Assembly (NCBI RefSeq): GCF_004359215.1
Contig: NC_090611.1
Coordinates: 1,024,382 to 1,072,236, forward strand
Length of the DNA stretch: 47,855 nt
Direction of reading: 5' to 3'
Source: Bremia lactucae
Lineage: Eukaryota; Oomycota; Peronosporomycetes; Peronosporales; Peronosporaceae
Shown here piece by piece: positions 19,819-30,800 of the stretch (positions are counted from its first letter, which is position 1; each line of letters opens with the position of its first letter). The position numbers and the translations under genes were made by a program. The notes below the pieces were generated by a model. That model had not been told where the DNA came from. It did no database searches and was given only the letters and a program-made list of their open reading frames with translations.

Positions 19819-22207
19819 ATGATGGGACGGCGGCTCCAACGTCGATACCAAGGCGTGTATCAAAAATACTCGTTAGTGACGCAACTCGTCACGTGGATCA
19901 TTGGCATTTATATTGTTGTAGTATTCGTTGTACTCGCTGCCAATAATTCTGAATCGGGTAAATTATCTATTTTTATATTGAAAAATGCGATAATTTAAAT
20001 GAATTTTGTGCATATGTTGCAGCATCCAGTACCGAACAAATGTCCACGTCAAATGACATTTTTTACTTTGCAGGAGTCGCCTTGGCGCTGTACATTCTCG
20101 TTCAATTGGCCTTAATTGTGCGGTGGATCATTTACTGGATTGTCCTTGCCGAGCTGCTGACATTTGCAATCACCAACAATTTATACGTGCTCTTTTGGAT
20201 CGAAAACGACGACGTGACCAATACGGACCGACAAGTGCGCTATGTGATGATTGTCGTGCTCTCTTCGGTCGAATTAATCACCGTCTCAACGTATTGCTTC
20301 ACACACTATGTATATCCATGGCTCGTTTTGCATCGAAAGTTTGATCTTGTTAAATGGTGGAATATCCAACCAGGTGTTGAAACAAACACTTTAACATACC
20401 GCTCGAAAGCGCGCTTCTATACAAGGAAGCGCAGTATGATTAAATACTGCGGAGGATTGAACGCACAGGGTCAGCCCCATGGATTTGGGATGTGGACCGA
20501 CACGGCCGATCACGGTGAGAAACTGACTGGTCAGTGGAGAGATGGTGTACCCATTGGCCCGTTCCGAAGCTTTGAGCATGGAAGTGGCTACTCGTTTGTT
20601 AACATTCGAGTGGGCTTTTGCCATAATCGAAGTGAAAAGCGCCCGAATAAGGTCGATTTCTTACCAAAGCACTCGAACAATGGTTTACATTGGGGCGTAG
20701 CCAGCGTCGAATGTTCAGTCTCGGGTGGGTTCTTCAAATACTTGCCTACTGTCACGCACTTGACGTCGTCATACGCCAATGAGGCCCCTCAGAGCGTAGC
20801 TGAATGCCTTCCCGTACTTCGTACTCCGACGGATGGGGTCGTTTTTAACCACAAGGAAGAAGAAACGAGGATGCGCGCACAGCCACGCAAAACACGCGCC
20901 ACAAGGCGGCAACCCTTTCGAGAAAAATCTGCTCCTATACTTGACTTGTCCAACAATAATGACGATATGTGCAAAGAAGCGTTGATTCTGCTACATGGAT
21001 ACAGCTGCTCTCTGGACTATGGCATGAACCGATTAGCACAACTTCTCGCGCTCGGGGATTTCCCGTCGTATATTCATCCATTTGTGTTTAGCTGGCCTAG
21101 TGGGGGAGTGTTGGCGTACTTTCAAGGTAAGATAAACAGCAATATTGTCGTTTGTAATGTACTCACTTTATTAATTGATGCAGCGAGAAGTATTGGAAGC
21201 GAAAGCGCACGAACCGCACATGACTTCATTCTTTTCTTGAAAAGTCTAATGGATGCGGGTTACACCAAGCTAAATATCATTGCCCATTCAATGGGAGCGC
21301 GTGTTTTCTTTAGCGCGCTGAACAAGGGGCTCTTTGATGAAGTCTTTTTGGAATGTTACTATATTGTCTTGACATCTTCGTCTTTCATATTAAAGTGCTA
21401 ATTGTGTGTTCATTGTTGACCAGTAGCCTACCGGAAGCCACTCAAACGTCGGCTTTACGACTAAAAGGATCGAACTTTCGACTGTAACCTTTTGTAACCC
21501 AGATTACGATCGTAACGAGTTTGTAAAGTACGGTGGAGGATATGATCGCGCACGGCACTTTTGTAGTCACATTACGCTTTATGCGGACAGTATGGATGGA
21601 GCACTCTTTTACTCAGAATGTCTAACGAAGGAATCTGTCACAGGGCCATTGAATTACTCGCTTGGTAGACGTGGGCATATGATCCATCGAGACGTAGAAG
21701 AGAAGGACCGATCTGATGCACAATTTCTTCATTGGCAGACGAAAGACTTGGCACCAATTCAAGACATGGATTTAGCTCTTGCTGCAGTGAACCAAGGAGC
21801 CGATTATCCTGGGTTGGCAAATTTTGCCTACAATCGAAGCCGGACCCACCCGACTGATGATGAGTCAGCACCTTACGGAACAACACGAAGTGGAACTAAT
21901 AAAGAAGAAGCTTCACTTCATTACCTCGACATGGATGTGATTGACACGACTTGGATGGACAATAATGTGCACGCGATTCGGCACAACTATTTTAATCTCA
22001 ACCCAACGATTGTAAGTCACTATCTGTTCAAAAAGATTCGAGGGGAGTCTAAGTGGAACAATTGCTTACGTATTGCAGGTCGATGATCTTCGGCACTTGA
22101 TTGTATTAAAACAACGAGCAAGTTCCCGTCCTGGCTTACTTAAGACTACGTCTGCCGAAAACGTTTATATTTTCCTCGTCGCTCCTTCACATGTCAAGAA
22201 TAAATAA
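19819..22207 (+). CDS. membrane alpha/beta-hydrolase (DUF900-like) with MORN-like motifs
   Basis: Exons inferred: 19819-19957, 20023-21126, 21184 to about 21341, 21427-22011, 22079-22207 (about 704 residues). Introns 19958-20022, 21127-21183 and 22012-22078 have good GT...CAG borders; the third junction (about 21342-21426) is uncertain. Exon 1 and early exon 2 carry hydrophobic segments (LVTWIIGIYIVVVFVVLAA and several more). MORN-like repeats follow (YCGGLNAQGQPHGFGMW, GEKLTGQWRDGVPIGPF). The catalytic part has LILLHGYSCSL, FSWPSGG and NIIAHSMGARVF, where the Ser of HSMG is the likely nucleophile, then VTFCNPDYDRNEF. This is the DUF900 lipase-like pattern. Substrate unknown. Confidence 0.75.
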
Positions 22208-23176
22208 TTGCTCACGCGCAAATGTCAATCTTGTCCGTTTTGATAAAGCCTTTTGTTATCAGACAGGAACCTGAAGAGTCGAGTTTTTCGCCTTTGTATT
22301 TCTTGAGCTGCTTATTTTCAACTTATTTACATGACGATTTCATTACCAATAATACGGGCTGAAACAATTCGCAACAGACCATTAAAATTCACAAAGTTGC
22401 CACTACTATTCGGCACGTCCCTGACCATTTGATGTCTTACCGATTCTATCTGGCTGTATGTTGCAGACACCCACTCGGCCATCTATACTGTCGTATTGAA
22501 AATCGATCGTAAGACCGCATAGATAACGCGGTATCGTTGCTGCCTCCGCAAGTCCACCAATCAGGCAGAAAATCGCGTCTCTGACGGCGATGCGTGATAT
22601 AACCTTAAACCGGGAAAAGCATCTCATAATACAAGCTATCCAATTATTTTCTCACGCGTTTCTTTGTCGTCGCCAATATCATTGCTTTTCAATGTGCCAA
22701 AATTTTCACCAGTCGTCAAAATTGGCTTAAAACGTGACTTAGTCTGGGACGAATGCTGATTGTAGATAGTATCAAAATGATTCTGGCAGCAGCAGTAATG
22801 CGATTCAATGGAGAAATGTTGTGTAATTAGCACCGACAAATCAGAATTTAATTCTTGGCGAATAAAGATGTTTCATTAATTGTATCGCATGCTGACGCAA
22901 AATGCGCCCGTGACAAACCTACGTGAATGCACAAAGTCATCCACAAGTTGAAGATTGTATCTGGTCTTATCATATCGGTATGAGTCTCAGACGTGGATTA
23001 CTTGCGAGTATTACGTTTTCTGTTGATCTTCAATTGTAGATGCCAGTATGTAATGTTTATTTTTTCTTGCAAAATTTGACACCAAAAAAGCCTTTAATTG
23101 TCCACTCTCCTTCGTCATTTTTATCATCATGACAGTTATTTTAAAAAATATCTATCTCGATTGTCACTTCATATAT
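22208..23176. other. intergenic, no feature seen
   Basis: About 970 bp between two convergent genes. The open frames are short and without recognisable motifs on either strand. No repeat or RNA gene is recognised. Confidence 0.5.
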
Positions 23177-24913
23177 TCAAGTCTCAAATTCCGGTTGCCT
23201 TTGGCACCAACGGGGACCTGGACGTTTGTGAAATTGACTTAATGAACATGATTGAACGTCCGGATTGATCCAATCAGTTAAAAGAGAGACAACACGAATG
23301 TATCCAGCCTTATGTGCAGCATTTCGAGCTTCAATGAGACAGCCAAGAATCGAGCAGCGAATTAAAGCCTCCACACATTCAAGATTTCCGCGAGCAGCAG
23401 CTCGCTCCAGAGCATAATCATGTGGACCTTCGTGTCGGTGCTCACCAAGAAAGAGTACAATTTCAGTATGTCCATTGATCGCAGCATTTGTCATCGCATC
23501 TTTCGTACAACCTTCGACGCGGTGTTCCTGCAAATAGCGCACAATGTCTAAATGGCCACGGCTAGCTGCATTGTTCATCGCGTCGGTAGTACACAATGCC
23601 TGTCCTTGTTCATGAAGCGCGCGTACCATGTTTAAATTACCGTTTTGACATGCGACATCCATGGCTTCGGACGTGCATCCTTCCTTTCGATGCTTCAAGA
23701 GATACTTCACAACATCTAAATGGCCTCGCCATGCAGCCCCATCAACAGCCCTTGACGTGCCTCCTTCTCGTCGATGCTCCTGCAGAAACTTAACAATCGA
23801 CAAGTGTCCAGCCAATGCTGCACCATCCATCGCTTCCGTCGTACATCCTTCACGTCGATGTTGATGTAAGAACATCACGGTGTCAATGTGTCCACTACGA
23901 GCAGCTCGATCCATGGCTCTTGTCGTACATCCTTCGTTTCGATATGTATGCAAAAACCGCACGATTTCGATAAATCCACCAGCAGCGGCACCATCCATTG
24001 CATCCGTCGAGCAGCCTTCTTGTCGATGAGTATGAAGAAACTGGACTAAGTCCAAATGTCCATTGATAGCAGCTCTATCTAACGCTGCGATTGTACACCC
24101 TTCTCTTCGTTGGGTATGCAAAAAGTGGACCACCTCGATGTACCCATTTGCTGCTGCACGATCCATTGCTGCTACAGTACATCCCTCGGATCTTTGGTCA
24201 TGCAAATACTGCACTGTCCTAATGAAACCATTAGAAGCTGCTCCATCCATTGCGTTTGATGTACATCGCTGATGTTCTTCCCCCTGCCGCTGTAACAAAA
24301 ACTTCATAATTTCCAGACGCCCCATTTTGGCTACATAATCGACAAGTTGTGAATCTTGAAATGCTTTTGGAGCCATCTTCCGTTCGTCTAGATATTGCAA
24401 AACAGAAAGCCCAGCTCGACTCAAGTCGTCAGCATCGATGCCATAAAACTTCGAGTTGGGATACTGTGCAGCAACCCACGTAATAATTTCGACGGGGTCC
24501 TGTAATGTCGGCACGTCTGAGTATCGAATTGCCCACCCCATGAGTGTATCCTCCTCGGATCGCATCAGAGAGAACTTAAATGGTAGCAGCTTTATTGATG
24601 CCAAGTATTGAACGATAGCAAGACGTCCGTTTTGAATAGCATAGAGTATAGTATCACGAAATGACAACTCTGCTCCCGCGAGGAATGACTTTGATCGTGA
24701 CAATCTCCATAGGTGGCGCAACGTATCCAAGTCTCCGCGTTGAATGGCATCTTTTGGTAAAGCGCCCGCGACAGACCATGGGTCTGAACAATGCGCAGCC
24801 TGAAAGGAAGTGACACAGGACAAAATTCGACCCGGAACGCCGTCAATGAATCTCATAATGTGGCGAAAGAGCGACGAATTCGTGAGCACGGTTGACGCTG
24901 CAGCACGCGACAT
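23177..24913 (-). CDS. ankyrin-repeat protein, 578 residues
   Basis: Single exon from the ATG at 24913. About residues 200-545 consist of roughly eleven ankyrin repeats of about 32-33 residues in the oomycete style, for example GCTTEAMDGAALAGHLSIVK and GCTIAALDRAAINGHLDLVQ. The N-terminal 200 residues include more degenerate repeats (LDTLRHLWRLSRS, GRLAIVQYLASIKLLPF). No signal peptide, membrane segment or catalytic domain is visible, so an intracellular protein-binding role is likely. Such genes form large families in oomycetes. The near-identical repeats at DNA level suggest internal duplication. It lies 107 bp downstream of the RxLR effector gene on the same strand. Confidence 0.85.
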   Translation of the reverse strand: MSRAAASTVLTNSSLFRHIMRFIDGVPGRILSCVTSFQAAHCSDPWSVAGALPKDAIQRGDLDTLRHLWRLSRSKSFLAGAELSFRDTILYAIQNGRLAIVQYLASIKLLPFKFSLMRSEEDTLMGWAIRYSDVPTLQDPVEIITWVAAQYPNSKFYGIDADDLSRAGLSVLQYLDERKMAPKAFQDSQLVDYVAKMGRLEIMKFLLQRQGEEHQRCTSNAMDGAASNGFIRTVQYLHDQRSEGCTVAAMDRAAANGYIEVVHFLHTQRREGCTIAALDRAAINGHLDLVQFLHTHRQEGCSTDAMDGAAAGGFIEIVRFLHTYRNEGCTTRAMDRAARSGHIDTVMFLHQHRREGCTTEAMDGAALAGHLSIVKFLQEHRREGGTSRAVDGAAWRGHLDVVKYLLKHRKEGCTSEAMDVACQNGNLNMVRALHEQGQALCTTDAMNNAASRGHLDIVRYLQEHRVEGCTKDAMTNAAINGHTEIVLFLGEHRHEGPHDYALERAAARGNLECVEALIRCSILGCLIEARNAAHKAGYIRVVSLLTDWINPDVQSCSLSQFHKRPGPRWCQRQPEFET

Positions 24914-25020
24914 CGTTGGATAAAGTGTTACTCAATCATACCGAAAGAAGAGCCTTTTTTTTTTTGAAAATTTTCTTTATTTATGTTTTTGTTTATTTAA
25001 TTCTAAGAGCAATACTAGTT

Positions 25021-26451
25021 TCAAATTTCGAGAATTCCGGATGCCAATTTCGAAGCTTTGTATAGCTCGCCATCGGCGATCTCGATGAGCACTTTATTCG
25101 ACACATCAGTGTTATCCAGATGTTGAGCAAAATACTTCGTGTAACTCTGTATAGAACGATATGCAAAGCTATTCTTCATTTCCGGCGTGTTCAATCGGCC
25201 TCGCTTGTGAACATTCACCGTATTCCAAAGGGTCAGTGGTTTAATATTCAACGATCGCCAATATTTGAAAACTTCAATTTGCATTTTTCGAAGCTCCTCC
25301 TTGAGCTCTGGAACGTCCTTCATTTTGGCTTCGAGAAATTCACCAAAGTAAAGATCGAGTCGGCGAACTTCTGAAGAGCTTCGAATGAACTCGAATGCTT
25401 TCTCCATTGTAAATGGCGCAATTCCTGGTTGTTTGTTGTACACGGCAATGTAGGAGAGCCACTTTAAAAAGTTAGAGTTGTACGCCAGAAACGCATTTTG
25501 AAGATGTAGACGATTAAAAAACGTTTCCGGATGCTCCACTCTTTTCAGCAATATCTCATGTGTAAGCAGTGTACGATCAGCGACAGCCTCTATATGATCA
25601 GTAAAAGTTTCCATACCGTCGATATTTCGAATTGATTGAAGAAATGCGATGATATCTTCATCTGCTTTTGTTTTTCTCAACAAGCGTAGTAACTCAGAAT
25701 AAAATAATTCATCAGGAATGCGTAAGCCTTGAAAGGCTACAGCGGACTCCGTCTCTCGGTACGATCGGCAATATCGAAGCCACTCCGTTATCAGTCGATC
25801 CCTATCAGGAATAGTCTCGTTTTCAAGATTTAGGATACGAAAAACGTGCTCGGGGGGTTCTCGGACTCGATTCCATGCTATATGCATCACATCCCTGCTC
25901 GGAGCATTCAAAATCATGTACGCCTGCATTTTTCCCGCGAGACGCTCGCCATCTGGCCATGTTTCGAGCGATTGAAAAAGCATTGCCATATCTTCCGTCG
26001 TAAGCTTTGTTTCAAGTAATTTGTAGAACGTGCTTTCAGAAAATCGATGAGCCTCATCTTGAAATGACTCGAACTTAATCACATAATGAATCCAACGGCC
26101 AAAATTTCGGTCCATCTCAGCATGTGGGTGCGAGAAAGGCACGTTTAACAGATACAATAGAAGCTTTGGATTCATGTGAAACTTTAATGCCCACTTGAAC
26201 GCAGAATCATACAACTTGTTTTTTAAGGAGCTTCCAATTCCCCTCTCTTCCGTGCCAATTCCTGGTTTTGAAGCGTATCGCAAGGCTCTACTATCTGGAT
26301 CGGAGACATTGGATACAGCTGCAATATATTGTTTTGAGAAATATTCGATGCTTATTAGTTCCAAGCATTGACGCTGCTTTCCCGCCATTAAGAGCACGAC
26401 AGCTGCAGCGATCACAGCAAGAAACAGGAACCGCAAATTGTGCCCACGCAT
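25021..26451 (-). CDS. RxLR-EER effector candidate, 476 residues
   Basis: ATG at 26451. Residues about 7-23 are strongly hydrophobic (LRFLFLAVIAAAVVLLMAG), a signal peptide or anchor. RALR at residues 55-58 fits RxLR, and EER at 68-70 is the dEER motif, in the usual order and spacing. The remaining about 400 residues are alpha-helix-rich with regularly spaced Trp and Tyr (FGRWIHYVIKFESF, LETWPDGERLAGKMQAYMIL, FLKWLSYIAVY), resembling WY/LWY-type effector repeats. Known RxLR proteins are secreted and act inside host plant cells. Target and activity cannot be told from sequence. The start of 24 residues lacks an obvious signal-peptidase site, so secretion should be tested. Confidence 0.75.
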   Translation of the reverse strand: MRGHNLRFLFLAVIAAAVVLLMAGKQRQCLELISIEYFSKQYIAAVSNVSDPDSRALRYASKPGIGTEERGIGSSLKNKLYDSAFKWALKFHMNPKLLLYLLNVPFSHPHAEMDRNFGRWIHYVIKFESFQDEAHRFSESTFYKLLETKLTTEDMAMLFQSLETWPDGERLAGKMQAYMILNAPSRDVMHIAWNRVREPPEHVFRILNLENETIPDRDRLITEWLRYCRSYRETESAVAFQGLRIPDELFYSELLRLLRKTKADEDIIAFLQSIRNIDGMETFTDHIEAVADRTLLTHEILLKRVEHPETFFNRLHLQNAFLAYNSNFLKWLSYIAVYNKQPGIAPFTMEKAFEFIRSSSEVRRLDLYFGEFLEAKMKDVPELKEELRKMQIEVFKYWRSLNIKPLTLWNTVNVHKRGRLNTPEMKNSFAYRSIQSYTKYFAQHLDNTDVSNKVLIEIADGELYKASKLASGILEI

Positions 26452-26702
26452 GGCAACGATAAATATTGTGACTGTTTTGAAATAAAAATAATGCGTTCAC
26501 CTCCAGTTGAAAATAATATTACTGTTTTACAAATTCGGATTTGTTTATATTCATTGAGCTGTGCTCTTTTTATTTCGTTAAAGGTCAATCGATATACCCT
26601 TAAATGAAAAACAACATAATAAAGAGTTTCTATTTACGACAGCAATACTACACATGAAAAATACTAAGGCTCATGATTACTGATCGTTGCTACAACATGT
26701 AC
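26452..26702. other. intergenic spacer
   Basis: About 250 bp, AT-rich, between the effector start and the end of the glycine-rich gene. It is the likely promoter of the effector gene, but no specific element is identified. Confidence 0.35.
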
Positions 26703-27469
26703 TTAGTTATTGAGGCCGCCACCTTGACCTTGGGCGCCAATACCTCCAAGTCCGCCGGCTCCAAAAGCCCCACCATTCATACCACCCGCACCACCTCCAA
26801 AACCACCGCCAAAGCCTCCAAGACCACCAACACCATTATTGCCGCCAAAACGTCCATTCATACCGCCCATTCCACCACCTAGCTGTCCACCAGCTCCAAT
26901 GCCGCCGCCTGCACCTCGTCCAAAGCCGTTCGCTCCAGCAAACCCGCCAGCGCCACGAGGACCAGCACCAGCTCCACCTTGCATCGCTCCGTTATCATTA
27001 CCAGGACCGGGTTCACCATTTGGCATCGTTGGAGCAGGTGTGGCAGGACCATTATTGTTGCCAAAACCATTATTGCGAGCACCATTGGTACCAATCCCTT
27101 GTCCCACGGCACCGGCACCCAAAGCACCGCCACCCATTTGCCCATTAAGAGTCGAACCGAATTGATTCATTGCAGCCCCGTTTCCTCCAGCTCCAAATCC
27201 ACCATTGAATTGACCAAGTCCATTGCCAGCATTAGTATTGAATTGGTTCATACCAGCACCTCCTCCGTTAAACTGACCGATCCCACCAGCACCTCCACCA
27301 GCACCTCCACCAGCTCCACCAAGTCCATTCATTCCTCCTCCGCCCATTCCGATGCCGTTGCCAAATTTGTTCTTGAACCAATTGGTATTGGACCTTGACG
27401 TCCTTGAGCAAAGACGTTGCCATTGAGAATTGAAAGAGTCGCTAGAAAAAGTGCCAAACGAGTCATCAT
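26703..27469 (-). pseudogene. glycine-rich secreted protein, frameshifted copy
   Basis: The ATG pair at 27469/27466 starts MTRLALFLATLSILNGNVFA followed by QGRQGPIPIGS, a clear signal peptide. After about residue 32 the frame departs from the Gly/Asn-rich body, which is read in a different minus frame down to 26703. Compared with the intact plus-strand paralogue at 35339-36103, a net indel of 13 bases near 27375-27390 causes the shift. The body is almost identical to the paralogue, including the stop codon, with one extra GGAG unit. Either it is a pseudogene or there is a sequence error at this spot. Confidence 0.65.
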
Positions 27470-27862
27470 AACAAGAGATGAGCTGATTTGTAGAAGGACA
27501 ATTTGTTCTGAAAAAAAGAAAATGACAAGTGAACAAAGCTTTTGTGCCAGGTTCGGTAGTCATAGGGTGCTCAAGTTGCTTCAATCGCGAATCTGAACAT
27601 ATGCACTTGCTTTCAATCAATCTTTAAGTCCATAAAAACATATATTTTTTACAAAATGAGGGTCCTTTCTATTTCGTATTTAAATGAGTGTCCATTTTAC
27701 TAAAGCTCTTGACAATAACGACTTACGTCGCTTTGAGCCCACCGCGGGCGCGCTTTTTGTCTTTTAGCCAATTCCTACGTTCCTCGTGTCCTCTACCTAT
27801 TGTATTACTATCATTGCACTCATTCACGTTGTAGGCGTTTATTTATTTAGGCGTCCATTCGC
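27470..27862. promoter_or_regulatory. divergent intergenic region
   Basis: 393 bp between the glycine-rich copy (minus) and the WDR7-like gene (plus). It should hold both promoters. No TATA or Inr match is convincing by eye. Confidence 0.3.
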
Positions 27863-30800
27863 ATGGTACGAAAGGCCACGCCCTATCGCGTAGATCCTCC
27901 CTCACAGCCTCGCACGACAGGGAATGATGTGGTCCTACCGATCGTGCTGTGGACGGAGCCACCACAAATTGAAGTGTGTATTATACACGTTTTTCGTCTT
28001 CCGATGACCGAGGCAAGCGATGTCGTGCATTCCGAGAATGACAGAAAAGAAGGCACATGGACCCAATTATGTGTCTTTGCCGGTACTGTAGACGGTCATG
28101 TACTCTACTGGCGATTTCATGACAAGACGGTAGCACAAGTCAATCTGCTCGTGTTTCCAGGATGCAACGGCCACTCCGTGGTGGGTTTAGTGAATGGGAT
28201 AGATGAGTGGGGACAGCACGTTTTAATTTCAGCCACAACTGACGGAGCAGTGGCCAAGTGGCAACTGCCGAACGGAGCATGTACAGAAGCCTCTGCATGT
28301 ATTGCAAATGAGCTGGCTCCGCTCTGTGGTCTTGAAATCTTAGGGAATCCACGCTACGCTGTCGTAGTGAGTGCCGTTTCACGGTTAATGGTGCTCGATA
28401 CTTGGAAAATGGAGCTCATATGTTGCCATGATACGGCACAAGAGCAGATTCGACGTAGTATTACAGTGGGAGAGCTGCAAATGCCACATTTCCTGTCTTT
28501 AAAACAAAATATAAGCCGATCAAGTACCATATATGACACAAACATTGGCTCGCTAGACGAACAAAAGCCGCAAGTGCGTCAATTAAGCATGAATACAATG
28601 GCAACAAGTACAGTTCTTAACGAAATTTCTCCAGAATGGGATGCTGTCGTGCTTTCGCTTGGAACCAAAGGATTAATTAAATGTTTTCTATGCACTCAAC
28701 CTCGCGAAGCTTCAATTAATGCACTACAAAACTCAGTGAAGACCTTCTGCTGGGTCCAACGTAGTAGTTGGGTCATTTCATGGGCTGACGAGGCCGCTGA
28801 TATCACGTGTTCCCAAAGCACATCGTTAAAACGTGGGGACAATATGGATCCACAGACGGCACTTATGAGTTCCATCAAAAGCAGCTACTTTCCGCTCTCA
28901 ATGCACGTCTCGGCCGACTCATCGCTTGTGTTACTCGTGTGGTCGACAAAATTTGTTGTACTGAAGCGAAAATGGTTGTGTCCGATGGCAATGGAATGTC
29001 CGGACAAAAGTGATTTCGTCGGCAGTTGCCGCATTCCACCGTCGGAATTTGTACGACGAGCGACGAACATGGACAATTGTACGGACAGTTTGTCTTGCAG
29101 TGCTGATCGTACAGAAGAAAATATATTTTGGGACGATGGTACCTTCTTGGCTGATCAAAGTGTGAGTATGTGGACCACATCAGGTCATGTGTTTCAATTT
29201 CCGATGAAATCGGCTATTGAGGCCGGCAAATTTTTTATTTTTACAAAAGCGCAAGATCAATTGGTGCCACGCTCGAATTCAAGAGTTTTGCATGTGATTG
29301 ATCAAGCCATTTTTATTGAATCAATGAAGCGATGCAAGTGCTGCGATTTAATTACCACTACCACTTGCTCTCGACAACACAAATTCAAGATACGACGACA
29401 CTCTGCTGGATTCCTGTCGCTAAAAATGAATGAGTCAATACAAAATTCAAGACTGGAAATTGTCCACACGTGTCGTCATGGGACGCTTGGCTTATGGACA
29501 ATCTCTACAGATTCCTTGTCGTCTTTACGACACGAATTATCGATGTCTAAGTTTCTTGTCAAGACTTGCGTTGGATCAAATGAACCCGTACGTGTATATT
29601 CGTTTCAAGATGGATTTCCGGCGATTTCTAAAAAAGCCAATGAAGATGCAAGTGTTGAGAAAAAAGTGTTATTCCACTTAATAATAGGAAGAAATGACGC
29701 ACTCTCCTCATCGATCTATGAAGTAACTCAGCGGGCTCGAGCGCGTCGTGAGCGCCAGCAACGTACCGATGCAGCAATGACTTCCGTGGAGAATGCAGCA
29801 AGAGGTAATTTAACGGCTTCGACGAGGGCGAGTAATGTGAGTGTATTAGCGACTGCATTGACCCCTGTGCGTATTAAACGAGAATCTTCGGGCACTGACG
29901 TCCAATCCGGATCAGTTCAGACCGAAAAACGCAATCAAGATTGTTTCTTTGAAACGTTGTCGTATCAATTTTTAATGGATATTCCGATCGTTGTGAAGGG
30001 TTTGTCGAATGGAAATGTGTACATAAATTTACTAAGCCATGAATATTCATCAAACTCAACTAAAAAGACAGGAACACACTTCGCTTGTCATTCGGGACGA
30101 ATCACAGCGCTTGCCCATTGTTTCTGGGGAGTCAATTCCACTGCTAGTCAAAAATTAAAGGACAAGACAGACAATACAGCGAATGGAACTCAATTCGTTT
30201 CGTCGCNCCCTATCGCGTAGATCCTCCCTCACAGCCTCGCACGACAGGGAATGATGTGGTCCTACCGATCGTGCTGTGGACGGAGCCACCACAAATTGAA
30301 GTGTGTATTATACACGTTTTTCGTCTTCCGATGACCGAGGCAAGCGATGTCGTGCATTCCGAGAATGACAGAAAAGAAGGCACATGGACCCAATTATGTG
30401 TCTTTGCCGGTACTGTAGACGGTCATGTACTCTACTGGCGATTTCATGACAAGACGGTAGCACAAGTCAATCTGCTCGTGTTTCCAGGATGCAACGGCCA
30501 CTCCGTGGTGGGTTTAGTGAATGGGATAGATGAGTGGGGACAGCACGTTTTAATTTCAGCCACAACTGACGGAGCAGTGGCCAAGTGGCAACTGCCGAAC
30601 GGAGCATGTACAGAAGCCTCTGCATGTATTGCAAATGAGCTGGCTCCGCTCTGTGGTCTTGAAATCTTAGGGAATCCACGCTACGCTGTCGTAGTGAGTG
30701 CCGTTTCACGGTTAATGGTGCTCGATACTTGGAAAATGGAGCTCATATGTTGCCATGATACGGCACAAGAGCAGATTCGACGTAGTATTACAGTGGGAGA

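Noticed and set aside
22406..22839. Small minus-strand frames in the intergenic region
   Set aside because: Short, no motif, no splice pattern, and not supported by neighbours.
23596..24272. Open frames on the plus strand opposite the ankyrin gene
   Set aside because: They mirror the repeated ankyrin units and lack independent features.
26839..27165. Proline-rich open frame opposite the glycine-rich gene (also 35641-35967)
   Set aside because: Reverse complement of Gly codons gives Pro/Ala codons, so it is a shadow of the real gene.
27863..30220. A separate 785-residue gene upstream of the WDR7-like gene
   Set aside because: It is the first copy of the identical block and ends directly after the N in a shifted frame; a duplicated assembly segment explains it.
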